Shown piece by piece: positions 52,153 to 61,287 of a DNA stretch of 64,000 bases; the first letter of the stretch is position 1; every line of letters starts with the position of its first letter. The notes under the pieces were generated by a model. The model was given only the letters and a program-made list of their open reading frames with translations, was not told where the DNA came from and made no database searches. Position numbers and translations under genes: made by a program. Source of the stretch: Chytridium lagenaria (Eukaryota > Chytridiomycota > Chytridiomycetes > Chytridiales > Chytridiaceae); NCBI GenBank assembly GCA_025449115.1, contig JAHLKC010000094.1:62001-126000 (forward strand). Reading direction: 5' to 3'.

Positions 52153-52292
52153 ACAACTACCATTGTAGCTTCCAACCAGTTATTGAGCCTTTTTTTAATA
52201 CATAAAGAAAACACCAGCGTTGGCCGTCTTATATTCTCACGGCCCACGCTTGCGTTTAAGCGGCCATAAACTCTTTGTTGAAGTTGAAATTA
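52153..52292 (+). pseudogene. Relic of an MPSF-type gene 3' end
   Basis: ACAACTACCATTGTAGCTTCCAACCAG aligns with the end of gene F (ASNQ), but the TAA stop has become TTA. Downstream, AATACATAAA...AACACC and GGCCCACGCTTGCGTTTAAGCGGCCAT match the F 3' region, including the type I hairpin with a changed inner stem (ACGC/GCGT). The 5' half of the gene is absent. Confidence 0.6.
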
Positions 52293-52615
52293 TACTTTCA
52301 TTGCAAGTCAATATCTTTGTAGTATTTCGTAAATACTGATGACTTTTTGAGATTTCCGAAATAGTATTGAAAGTATCAATATTCCAGGAAAGCAAGATAT
52401 TGTGAGATATTATTTATCTGAGGGCGGCCAGATCTACTCTTTTAGGAAATATGTATCTTGTATATATGCTACACAGGGCTTGTCTGAATGGAGAGTTATC
52501 TCTTGTGTAACAGAGAGATAAGCCAGGGAGCTGGATCAGGTATCATCCATATCTGAATGATGACGATAACGAAGCCCCTCACGAAAAAGAGATTTTGTTC
52601 TCTTCAATATATTAA

Positions 52616-52641
52616 ATATTTATTTATTTATTTATTTATTC
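52616..52641. repeat. TATT microsatellite
   Basis: Tandem TATT units upstream of nitrate reductase. Confidence 0.9.
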
Positions 52642-52726
52642 GTTTATTTTACCAGCGAGGCTGCACTTTGACACTAAGAATTCCTACACACACAACCACC
52701 TTTGTTTTACACTTGGTATATTTCTA

Positions 52727-55627
52727 ATGACTGTGATGGAAGCTTCTTACGACAGTGCTGTCGACCTCACCTCCATGCTTGCAGACTCGCTATCTATTGA
52801 TGACCGTGACAAGGGTACTCCTGACGCTTGGGTCTCAAGGCATAAGGATCTTATCCGATTGACTGGGAGGTAATTCGCATTCCGTCATTCTTATGCCCAC
52901 TCTACTTTGCTCTATAACTTTCTCACTCATCTTCCACTGTATTTTTATTGGTAGGCACCCATTCAACTGCGAACCTCCGCTCGACCTGCTTATGAAGGAT
53001 TGGGTAACTCCTGCTCCGATTCATTATGTGAGAAACCACGGTGCAGTCCCGAAGCTTGAATGGGACAGTCACAGGCTCACCGTTGACGGGTAATGAATAA
53101 CACAGCATAATACAAAAGAGACTCACCTTCAACAATTATGATAAAACAGATTCGTCAACAACCCAAGAACCTTTACCATGTCAGACCTCCTCGCCCTTCC
53201 GAAATCCTCCTTCCCCGTCACCCTCGTATGCGCAGGCAACCGTCGTAAAGAACAAAACATGATTAAACCCTCCCTCGGTTTCTCATGGGGTGCCGCCGGC
53301 GTCTCCACATCGGTCTGGTCAGGTGTTCTTCTGGTCGATCTGATCCAAGCGTGTGGAGGTCTGAAAGCACCGGACGATTCCTGTCTTTATGTCACGTTTG
53401 AAGGGCCATCGCAGGAACTACCGAAAGGCATGTATGGTACCTCGGTGAACGCTGCGACGGCGCTTGACCCGAGATCTGACTTGCTGATTGCTTTTGAGAT
53501 GAATGGCGAGAGGTTGACCCCGGATCATGGCTATCCCGTACGTGTGATTATTCCCGGGTTTATCGGGGGTAGGATGGTGAAATGGTTGGGGAGGATCACG
53601 GTGACGGGGAAAGAGACGGACAGTATTTACCATTACAAAGACAACAGAGTCTTACCTGTCCAAGTGACGGATGCAGAAATAGCAGATGTAATTATTCACC
53701 GATTTTTTATGTTTTATTTGAACGCGCAGTTTATAACAGATGTCTGACTTTTTACTTCTTTATCTAAAAATAGAAAGATAACTGGTGGTATCATCCATCT
53801 CATATCATCAACGAACTCAACATCAACTCTGCCATCTCCCAACCCATTCACTCTGGCTCTCTCCAAATCCCACTCACCCCGACGCCAGCCGCCACTTTAC
53901 TAACTCTCAGTGGGTACGCCTACACCGGTGGCGGCCGCTCTATTACGCGTGTCGAGGTTTCCTTTGATCAAGGCGCGTCATGGATTCCCACCACCCTCCT
54001 CCCACAACCCTACCCGAAACGCCATATGGGTACCCGAAACTGGTGTTGGATGTGGTGGGAGATCCAGATTGACGTTGTGGAGGCGTTGAGACTTGAAAAA
54101 GATGAGGATGTGTGGAGATGTGGAGAGGTCTGTGTGAGAGCTTGGGATTCTAGTTTGAATACGCAGCCAGAGAAACCGACCTGGAATCTAATGGTTCGTC
54201 ACCTCCGTTTCCTTGCTTCAAGTGTCTGTTTTACGCGACTTTTGATCCTTACTTTTGTTGGTACTTTTAAAGGGAATGATGAACAACCCATGGTTCCGCG
54301 TCCGTCCCACACTGTCTCAGGTCGACGACTGTACACTGGAGATGACGTTTCATCATCCCACTGTTGCCGGTCCTACTCCAGGTGGTTGGATGACTCCGGG
54401 CGATTCTCCATGGGAGTACAACTCGCCCCGCGCTGTGGCTCCTATCGCACCTGTACCCGTCGAAGAAGTGAAGGTCGATGAGGATGACGAGCAAGAGATG
54501 TTGATATGGCCAGAATTTACGATGGAAGAGTTATCCAAGCATACAACCGACGACGATTGCTGGATTGTTGTTAACGGCAACGTTTATGACTGCACAGAGT
54601 TCATGGAAGATCATCCTGGAGGTAAGATAACATCTTTCTTCAATAAGCGTCTTACACTCGTTCAGGCGCTAGCAGCATCCTCCTTTCGGCAGCCACAGAC
54701 GCAACTGAAGATTTCACCACCATCCACTCTCCCAAAGCTTTTGAAATGCTTAAGAAATACTTTATCGGAACCATCTCCCCGTCTGCTCTTTTCTTACCAA
54801 ACACATATAACCCACTTCGCTTCGTCTCCTGCCAAACCCTCACCCCAACCACCCGTCTCATCCGGTTCACCACCCCCCAGAACTTTTCCCTCCCATGCGG
54901 TCATCACGTCTTTTTAAAAATCACAATCCCAGCTTCCCCTCCCGTCACCGTCATCCGCGCATACACCCCTATATCCGTTCGCGACACCATTGATTTCCTC
55001 ATCCGCATCTACGGAACCGGCGACGCGGCGTCCGGTATTGGCGTTGCGTCGCGAGCATTGTCTCGAATCGAAACAGGGGGTGTTGAAGTGATGATGAAGG
55101 GACCTGTTGGAGATATTGAGTATAAAGGACACGGGGTGTTTGATATGGATAGAAAGAGTTGCCATACACGAAGGATTGTGATGATGGCTGCTGGGACTGG
55201 GATTACACCTTGCTGGAGGGTGTTGGAGGGTGTTGCGAGGGAGTGGGAGAGTGGGGAGGTGGCACCGGTTGTGACGATGCTTTATGCGAATAGAAGTTTT
55301 GAGGATGTGTTGATGAAAGAGGAGCTGTTTAAATTAGTGGCGGATGTGAATGCGAGGGTGAAGAAGGTTGTGGTGAAAATTTTTGTGGTTGTTTCCGGTG
55401 GGATGGGTGGGGAGGATGTGGGTATTGATGGGGTGAGCGTTGTTGACGGTCGTGTTGATGGCGATATGATGAAAAGTATTTTGGGAACGTGTGGGGATGT
55501 TGGGGAAGAGAATGGGGTTTTAGAGGGGGATGTTGGGTTGGTTTGTGGTTCAGATGGGTTTGTGGAGGCTTGTTTTGAGGGGTTGAAAGGGTGTGGGTTT
55601 GATGAGAGATTGTTGGCGGCGTTTTAG
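52727..55627 (+). CDS. niaD: Assimilatory nitrate reductase
   Basis: Reduces nitrate to nitrite with NAD(P)H in the cytosol, the first step of nitrate assimilation. From the ATG at 52727 the molybdenum-cofactor domain has [11 protein letters not shown] (Mo-ligand Cys), [16 protein letters not shown] and [20 protein letters not shown]. The dimerisation domain follows ([19 protein letters not shown]). A cytochrome b5 domain has [12 protein letters not shown] and [10 protein letters not shown] with both haem His. The FAD/NAD module has [28 protein letters not shown] and a CGSDGF near the end. Six exons are separated by short introns (for example 53091-53150, 53690-53773, 54196-54273, 54622-54665), and every junction restores family sequence. 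No frame break was found, unlike most genes here. Compared with typical enzymes, the NAD-site CGP is CGS. Confidence 0.95.
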
Positions 55628-56544
55628 AGGGACGGGAATACTTTTTTTTTCTAACACATTATCCTATATTTTTTTCTTTCCCTGTTGAGATTCTGACTTC
55701 TCAGCGCATTATCCTGCTTTTACTTTATTTTTCTGGCTTCTGGTATCTCACTGGACACCTTGTCCGGTTTTCTTTTTCTTTTTTTTTTTGCATCATAAAT
55801 ATTTGTTTGGATAGCATAACATGTAGATTATGATCCTCTTTGCTGTTTTTTATTCTTTCTTACTTTTTTTACCATGTGATATCCACTTCAAGCCAGTAAC
55901 CGCACATCAAGGTCATGACGTACTCCAACTCTCACGATGCTCCACAAGCCAATCAGATTTGTGAACGAACGGGACTTGATGTCGGTCCGCAGGTCGATCT
56001 TGATCCATCAAAGCTTTGGAACCTACCTACGTTTCGTATTTGGCTTCACAAGACCAATTGCATCCAAAGTCGGCCGACTCTGATGTCAAGATTAAAATAT
56101 GGCTATGCGGAAGGGAAGACCGGCCCCAATATTGGCGGCGGCAGTTTGCATGTATAGCGTCACATATGAGCACCATCGTTTTGTTAACATAATGTTTAAT
56201 AAAACTAAACTTGAGATATGCTATAAACACTTTTCCTTCTGTATTGAATCTGTATTTAAGATAATTTAATATGTTCTTCCCTACAGCTTCGTTGTATGCT
56301 TTCAGAGTATTATTCTGTTCATCAAAAGGCATCGTTTTGTCCATTATTATAATTTCTTGCAACGCGGTTTATTTTGAACTTTCATAAATATTATCAGCCT
56401 TGTGCCGTTAAAGATAAATCAAAATGGACCCAAAACGGTACGTATTTTCAAACGCTGATAAAGCAGATCCAAACAATTCAATCTTCCTGTACACTTTCAC
56501 CAACACATAAATATCAGAAGACGGGAACAGAAATGAGCTTCAGT
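55628..56544. other. Spacer between nitrate reductase and the right arm
   Basis: T-rich 3' flank, then unique sequence. An 80-codon frame at 55915-56157 (MTYSNSHDAPQANQICERTG...) is not recognised and may be chance. Confidence 0.4.
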
Positions 56545-56588
56545 AAACATTTGTTTATTGGGTATTGAAGTTCAACCACATGGTTGAT

Positions 56589-56614
56589 GGCCGCTTGAAC
56601 GCTAGACGTGGACC
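56589..56614 (-). promoter_or_regulatory. Type I 3' hairpin downstream of gene G
   Basis: Same element as after F, with one outer base changed (GGTCC for GGCCC). Confidence 0.45.
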
Positions 56615-56661
56615 TTGAAACGAAAGGAATGGATATTGATGTGTCAGAAAGGCTTGCGGAA

Positions 56662-56787
56662 TTACTGGTTGGAAGCAGCGGCGGTGGTGTTGGTGGGCTT
56701 GGTGGCGGAAGTGCTCTTGCTAGCGATGGTCTTGACGGCGCCGGCAGCGACGATGGTGGTCATAGGGACGTTGGAGAAGGAAGGCAT
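56662..56787 (-). CDS. MPSF peptide G (41 residues)
   Basis: ATG at 56787, TAA at 56662. The first 20 residues match A. The middle differs (IASKSTSATKPTNTTAAASN-Q), losing two basic residues. The TATA box of its partner F is missing here, through a short deletion at about 56890-56902. Confidence 0.7.
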   Translation of the reverse strand: MPSFSNVPMTTIVAAGAVKTIASKSTSATKPTNTTAAASNQ

Positions 56788-57311
56788 TTCTTGAGTTGGG
56801 TTGGATTGAGTGTTAAGGAGATTTAAGGAGGTGTGTTTGGCTTTTGATGTTGTTGTTGTGAATGAGGAATTGTGTAGAGGATGAATGTGCCTTTTTCTTT
56901 AACCCTAGCCCACGTTTTAGAGAATACGATGGAAGAATTATGTGTAGGGTTGTTGACAATAATGGCCGAGTTTGTCAGAATCCCTGTGGCGTAGCTCAAC
57001 AGCAAAAACCCTGGTTTAAAGTTTTTGAGCATCCGTTCCCGACACCTGTTAAAAAATAAACATGCAAAATGAATGATCCATCGTGGCGATGTCGTCGTGG
57101 CGATGCCTTTCCTTTCAAGAGCATCCACGTAATTCCGTAGCCCGTGATGGTGATTTAATATCCACTCATTGTGATTAGGGTTTATTCTAACTTTCATCCC
57201 GCGGATATAAAAACCCAACTTCCCTCACCGCTATTTCATCATTCAACTCATAGCCTCTTCCTGCAAACGCATCTCTAAATTTCAAACCATCCTCTTAAGA
57301 TATCATCGAAA
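56788..57311. promoter_or_regulatory. Bidirectional promoter G/H
   Basis: Doubled TCGTGGCGAT at 57081-57104. TATAAAAA at 57206-57213 for H. On the G side the sequence that is GAAGCTATAAATAGGCAC in F is reduced to GAAAAAGGCAC. ATTAGGGTTT at 57174-57183. Confidence 0.6.
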
Positions 57312-57437
57312 ATGCCTTCCTTCTCCAACGTCCCCATGACCACCATCGTCGCCGCCGGTGCCGTCAAGACCATCTCTAGCAAGCGCACTCCCGCCACCAA
57401 GCCCACCAACACCACCGCCGCCGCTTCCAGCCAGTAA
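57312..57437 (+). CDS. MPSF peptide H (41 residues)
   Basis: ATG at 57312, TAA at 57435-57437. Tail SSKRTPATKPTNTTAAASSQ. Directly after the stop comes CTCTAACAAGAGTACTCC...GGTCACTCTAA, which matches the coding 3' half and stop of the K/B type. The gene is therefore a recombinant whose old 3' coding half is now untranslated. Type II 3' element at 57559-57579. Confidence 0.78.
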   Translation: MPSFSNVPMTTIVAAGAVKTISSKRTPATKPTNTTAAASSQ

Positions 57438-58589
57438 ATTCTCTAACAAGAGTACTCCGGCGATGCAAGCCTGCGACCAACACCCCTGGGTCACTCTAAA
57501 ACATCAGCGATCTATCAAGCCGGGGTTTTTCGCAAGCTTTTCTCCTAATTCATAGTTTTCAAGGGTCCGATTCTGCGACCATTCGATATACCTATTTGTC
57601 TATCTCTCTTGTATAATGCTCGCATAATCATACCCCGATAATAAACAATGCTCGCATAATCATACCGCGATAATAAACCATTGATTCAATTATCATTTTG
57701 AATTTTTGTTTATTTTTGTCGAACGTTAACGTATCCGATGAAGGCATAGCTATTACTCCCTTATTGTATTAGAAGAAGCTCTCAAAAAAAAGCACGTAGA
57801 ATAGCATAAATTGGTAGAAATTAAAATTCACTTGCAATCTGAAAGAATTCAACCAAAACTTATGAATTGATTATTTTCCTATAATGTAATTGCCTACAAT
57901 ACATTAATCAAAACGAATGTAATACTCCTACTTAATTTTATCTGGTCTGTAGCGAACACAACGCGCGTGGATGGTAATCCCGATGGTTTCTAAAAATAAT
58001 AGGCGACCCCATCTGCAACCATACATACTTTTACAGACGGCCGAATAGATATTAATGCTTTGACCCGACATCGGATCATAAATGTTCCACTTGACCGTAG
58101 ATAATACTTAACCCTTAGATTATATAGTTCTTATCCGACCGATGTCAAAATCATAGCATCTTGATCGTTGCTAAAACAAGTTGCATCATGGATTAAATTT
58201 AAATTGAATACAGCCTTTATTCAATATTAATATACTTCCTTAAAACGTGGTAGTCTATTATTCAAGACGTGGTTCTTATCACAACAAAATAAAACAGGCA
58301 TGAGTTTGGCGTTTTAGCCGGGATAAGCTTGTCCGCGTAATTGATGGAAGTCGTTTCCGTCACCGTTTGGCCGGAACGTATAAATTCGACGATCTCGAGA
58401 TTCTTGATGCAGCGTATAGGTATATATCCAAGAGTCACCGATGTCGACCCGCCGTAAAGTTGTTCAGAGGAACATCATTAACGATCCAATGACGTTTGTC
58501 GGAAGACGATAGTAGACTTTGTTAGACCTTTGTCGCAAGACGATAGTAGACTTTGTTGGAATGATCGTTAAAACGTTTTTTGAACCATA
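57438..58589. other. Spacer between pairs G/H and I/J
   Basis: Uninterrupted counterpart of the left-arm spacer. A near-exact duplication of about 33 bp (AATGCTCGCATAATCATACC...GATAATAAAC) occurs at 57617-57680. No gene recognised. Confidence 0.5.
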
Positions 58590-58706
58590 TCATTGAGCGG
58601 ATGTGGCAGACGTCGTTGATGTGGATGTTGCGGGAGACGAGCGTTTGGAGATGGACCTGATGGCACCGGTGGCAACGATGGAGGTGGTCATAGGGAATGA
58701 AGGCAT
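58590..58706 (-). CDS. MPSF peptide I (38 residues)
   Basis: ATG at 58706, stop TGA at 58590. Reads MPSFPMTTSIVATGAIRSIS, then KRSSPATSTSTTSATSAQ. TATA box at 58803-58809 (reverse). Intact partner of the broken gene D. Confidence 0.75.
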   Translation of the reverse strand: MPSFPMTTSIVATGAIRSISKRSSPATSTSTTSATSAQ

Positions 58707-59110
58707 TGTTGGTGGTTTGAGTGGGTTGGTTGAAGTGCGGAATGCGATGGTTTGTCGTTGCTTGTTGGTATGTTGGAGAGAAGATGTTGAAAATCCCCCT
58801 GCTTTTATACCAGCTGAAGAGCCAACATCACGTTTGGATTTAGAATGGATGTTGGCGTGTTTTTTTGCGTGGAGGCAAAGTCGAGCGCAGAAGACAGAAT
58901 CGTTCAGGGTTTCATGGGGTTTGTCAAATCCATGAAAACAAAACGTCTGAACAACCTCCAACAAAGTAACCACCCCTCAAAACGCATGCTATAGTTTTCT
59001 CTTATAAAAGGGGAACCAATTCATCTGTATCTCTATCACTCGTCACAGCCAACCTCAACTTCACCTTTAACAAAAACACACTCAACCCACCCAAAAACCA
59101 AATATCAGCC
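58707..59110. promoter_or_regulatory. Bidirectional promoter I/J
   Basis: TATA boxes at 58803-58809 (I) and TATAAAA at 59003-59009 (J). Shares the CATGGATTTGACAAACCCCATG near-palindrome with promoter C/D and lacks the ATCGCCACGA pair. Confidence 0.55.
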
Positions 59111-59233
59111 ATGCCCTCCTTCCCCATGACCACCTCCATCGTTGCAACCGGTGCCGTCAAATCCATCACGAACGCCAAGCGCACCGCAGCTTCCGCCTCA
59201 ACTCCTGACTTAAAGACTTCATCAAACCAGTAA
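59111..59233 (+). CDS. MPSF peptide J (40 residues)
   Basis: ATG at 59111, TAA at 59231-59233. Reads MPSFPMTTSIVATGAVKSIT, then NAKRTAASASTPDLKTSSNQ. TATA box at 59003. Intact partner of C. Confidence 0.77.
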   Translation: MPSFPMTTSIVATGAVKSITNAKRTAASASTPDLKTSSNQ

Positions 59234-59942
59234 ACGCTTTCTTGAAACAACAACAAAGATCAATACTTATGACGACACCACCAAGTGAATCATAATATAC
59301 CTTCAGTCGGAACCTTGACGTCGGTCGAACAATGGGATCCCGCCATCTTTTGATCCCTTCACAAAATGGCGCCGTGAGGTCAAGATGCCTATCCCACCCA
59401 TAGTTAAATATGGGCCGCAAGAGTCGCACCGCAAGAGTCGCACGCCAGGGAAATTGAAGCTATGATCATGAGCCATTAAAGTACAATTCAATAAATACGA
59501 TGCCATCCTCTCGTAATAACTGCTGTTCAACGTTATAAATTATTCTACATTGTTCACGCTTCGTTTTTTCTTTTGCAAGCTCTTTAAGAATTATTCGCAA
59601 AATGGTCGTTCAAATAAGAAGATGAACCAGAATGGAAGAGCAAACAAACTTTCAACGCCGAAGAGATGCATAACTATCGGGGGCGTATGGACTAAACACA
59701 CAGAGCTGATGTATGTCATATCCTCCATATTATCATCGCACTTAAATTGAAACACTGTCTTATGAAAAAACAATAATTTATATGATAATAATTCAATAAT
59801 ATGTTATTGGGGTATAATTATGCGAGATTATACATGAGAGATAGACATGGTATATCGATGAAAATGGTCGCAAAATCGGACCCTTGAACACGACGAAATA
59901 GGAAAACGCTTGCGAAAGAACCAGTCTTGATAGATTGGTGAT
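59234..59942. other. Spacer between pairs I/J and K/L
   Basis: Nearly identical (reverse complement) to 39005-39738. The 75-codon frame is also open here (59303-59530, minus) with one amino-acid change. The K-type 3' element is at 59867-59887. Confidence 0.6.
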
Positions 59943-60062
59943 TTAGAGTGAGCCAGGGGTGGTTGTTGCAGGCTTGGTAGCGGGAGTACGCTTGTTAGAG
60001 ATGGTCTTGACGGCACCGGCGGCGACGATGGTGGTCATGGGGACGTTGGAGAATGAAGGCAT
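59943..60062 (-). CDS. MPSF peptide K (39 residues)
   Basis: ATG at 60062, TAA at 59943. First half as A; tail ISNKRTPATKPATTTPGSL. TATAAAA at 60221-60227 (reverse), 160 bp upstream, further than in other copies because of a 36-bp duplication in the leader. Intact partner of B. Confidence 0.77.
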   Translation of the reverse strand: MPSFSNVPMTTIVAAGAVKTISNKRTPATKPATTTPGSL

Positions 60063-60626
60063 TTTTAGTGATTTATTGAGAGGGTGGTTTGACTGTTGAA
60101 GAGGTGTTTGTAAAGACTTGAAGGTCAAAGAGATGAAAGGCTGTTGCGTTGAGTGGTAATAGGAAACGGAGTAATGTTGCGTTGAGTGGTAATAGGAAAC
60201 GGAGTAATGACAGGGAGCCTTTTTATATCCGCCTGTGAGGGTTAGCGTGAACCCTAGTTATAACGATACGTGGAGACTGGAGAGTCTCACGACTTCACCA
60301 CATATCATTACGCGGATAATTAGATATGTCTCGAAGTTGAAGGACGCATCGCCACAACGAATATCGCCACGATGGAAGATCCAACCAACAATGGCTTAAC
60401 CTGACGCATGCTTATAACTTAAAAACTAGGGTTTGTGTCTTGCTCTGTATTCCTGACAAACCCTTCAACTTTTCTCAAAAAAGTTAAAAACGTGTTTATG
60501 AGGGTTAAAAGGGTTAATTCAACTATAAAAACACCCCTCAATCACCCACCACTTCCCACATTCACAACAACATCAAAAGTCAACATCTCTCAAAGTCTCC
60601 TTCACACTCAAACCAACTCTCAAGAA
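60063..60626. promoter_or_regulatory. Bidirectional promoter K/L
   Basis: TATA boxes at 60221-60227 (K) and TATAAAAA at 60534-60541 (L). ATCGCCAC pair at 60348-60373. A 36-bp tandem duplication (GTTGCGTTGAGTGGTAATAG...) at about 60141-60210 that the left arm lacks. AGGGTT words at 60251 (reverse) and 60428. Confidence 0.6.
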
Positions 60627-60749
60627 ATGCCTTCCTTCTCCAACGTCCCCATGACCACCATCGTTGCCGCCGGTGCCGTCAAGACCATCTCGAGCAAACG
60701 TACTCCCGCCACCAAGCCTACCACCTCCACCACGGCTTCCAACCAGTAA
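60627..60749 (+). CDS. MPSF peptide L (40 residues)
   Basis: ATG at 60627, TAA at 60747-60749. Residues are the same as in A. The end of the gene and its stop (GCTTCCA.CCAGTAAATCAT.GAGCAATTT) are duplicated in tandem at 60735-60815. Type I hairpin at 60856-60881. Confidence 0.78.
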   Translation: MPSFSNVPMTTIVAAGAVKTISSKRTPATKPTTSTTASNQ

Positions 60750-60855
60750 ATCATCGAGCAATTTTCGCCCATCTCCGCCAAGGCTTCCAGCCAGTAAATC
60801 ATAGAGCAATTTACGTCTCCATGCTCCTTCGACAGCCTTACCTTCTTTCCTTCAA

Positions 60856-60881
60856 GGCCCACGTTTAACGTCCAAGCGGCC
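60856..60881 (+). promoter_or_regulatory. Type I 3' hairpin downstream of gene L
   Basis: GGCCC-ACGT-TTA-ACGT-CCAAGC-GGCC; inner ACGT/ACGT pairing retained. Confidence 0.55.
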
Positions 60882-60922
60882 ATCAACTCTTGTTGAACTT
60901 TGACATACCCAATAAAATACAT

Positions 60923-61287
60923 GCTATATGCTACCCGGATAATTTTGCTGTTTGCCTACTGCTGCCTTCGTCACGCTGGCGATATAATAATGTTGCTGAT
61001 CCAACTTCGCTGACACCAAATTTCAGTCTAAAGCTGATAAGAATGTAAATGTTTAGCAACGCGCTCGATCATAAGCGTGTCCCTACTAAAAATGATGAAG
61101 CAGCATCTCCGCGCGGAACTTTAGAATATGGGCTTCAATTTTCAGGAAAAATCACTGGATTTGTTAATAAAACAGCGAGATAAAGCCATGCTAGTATGAG
61201 GGGACTAAAAAGTTTCAAAATACAAAGGTGATTTACAAAGACATATTCAAGCAGGAAAGAAGTAACTGAGTTGAAAGAGGGGTGTGA
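60923..61287. other. Intergenic spacer after the inverted repeat
   Basis: Unique sequence between the right arm and the end of the ferric-reductase-type gene. No gene seen. Confidence 0.5.

Larger units (their letters stand above)
51899..52726. other. Spacer between the unknown gene and nitrate reductase
   Basis: Contains a C-run/G-run hairpin (about 52021-52047), the relic of an MPSF gene (52153-52292) and a (TATT)n tract at 52616-52641. The last 400 bp should hold the nitrate reductase promoter. Confidence 0.55.
56545..60922 (-). repeat. Right arm of the giant inverted repeat
   Basis: Reverse-complement partner of 38113-43240, about 4.4 kb, with genes G(-) H(+) I(-) J(+) K(-) L(+). All six reading frames are intact here. 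It differs from the left arm by lacking the 0.9-kb insertion, by a 36-bp duplication in promoter K/L, and by a duplicated 3' end of L. Confidence 0.88.

Noticed and set aside
58590..58973. 127-codon reading of gene I
   Set aside because: The extension crosses its TATA box at 58803-58809; the 38-codon peptide is what all copies share.
38113..60922. CRISPR-like array of repeats
   Set aside because: The repeats are whole genes and promoters kilobases long in mirrored order, without uniform short repeats and spacers; the genome is eukaryotic.
38113..60922. Inverted repeat as a simple assembly fold-back artefact
   Set aside because: The arms differ by substitutions, a 0.9-kb insertion, a 36-bp duplication and a recombinant gene, and they enclose 13 kb of unique sequence. 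A misjoin of real copies is still possible.
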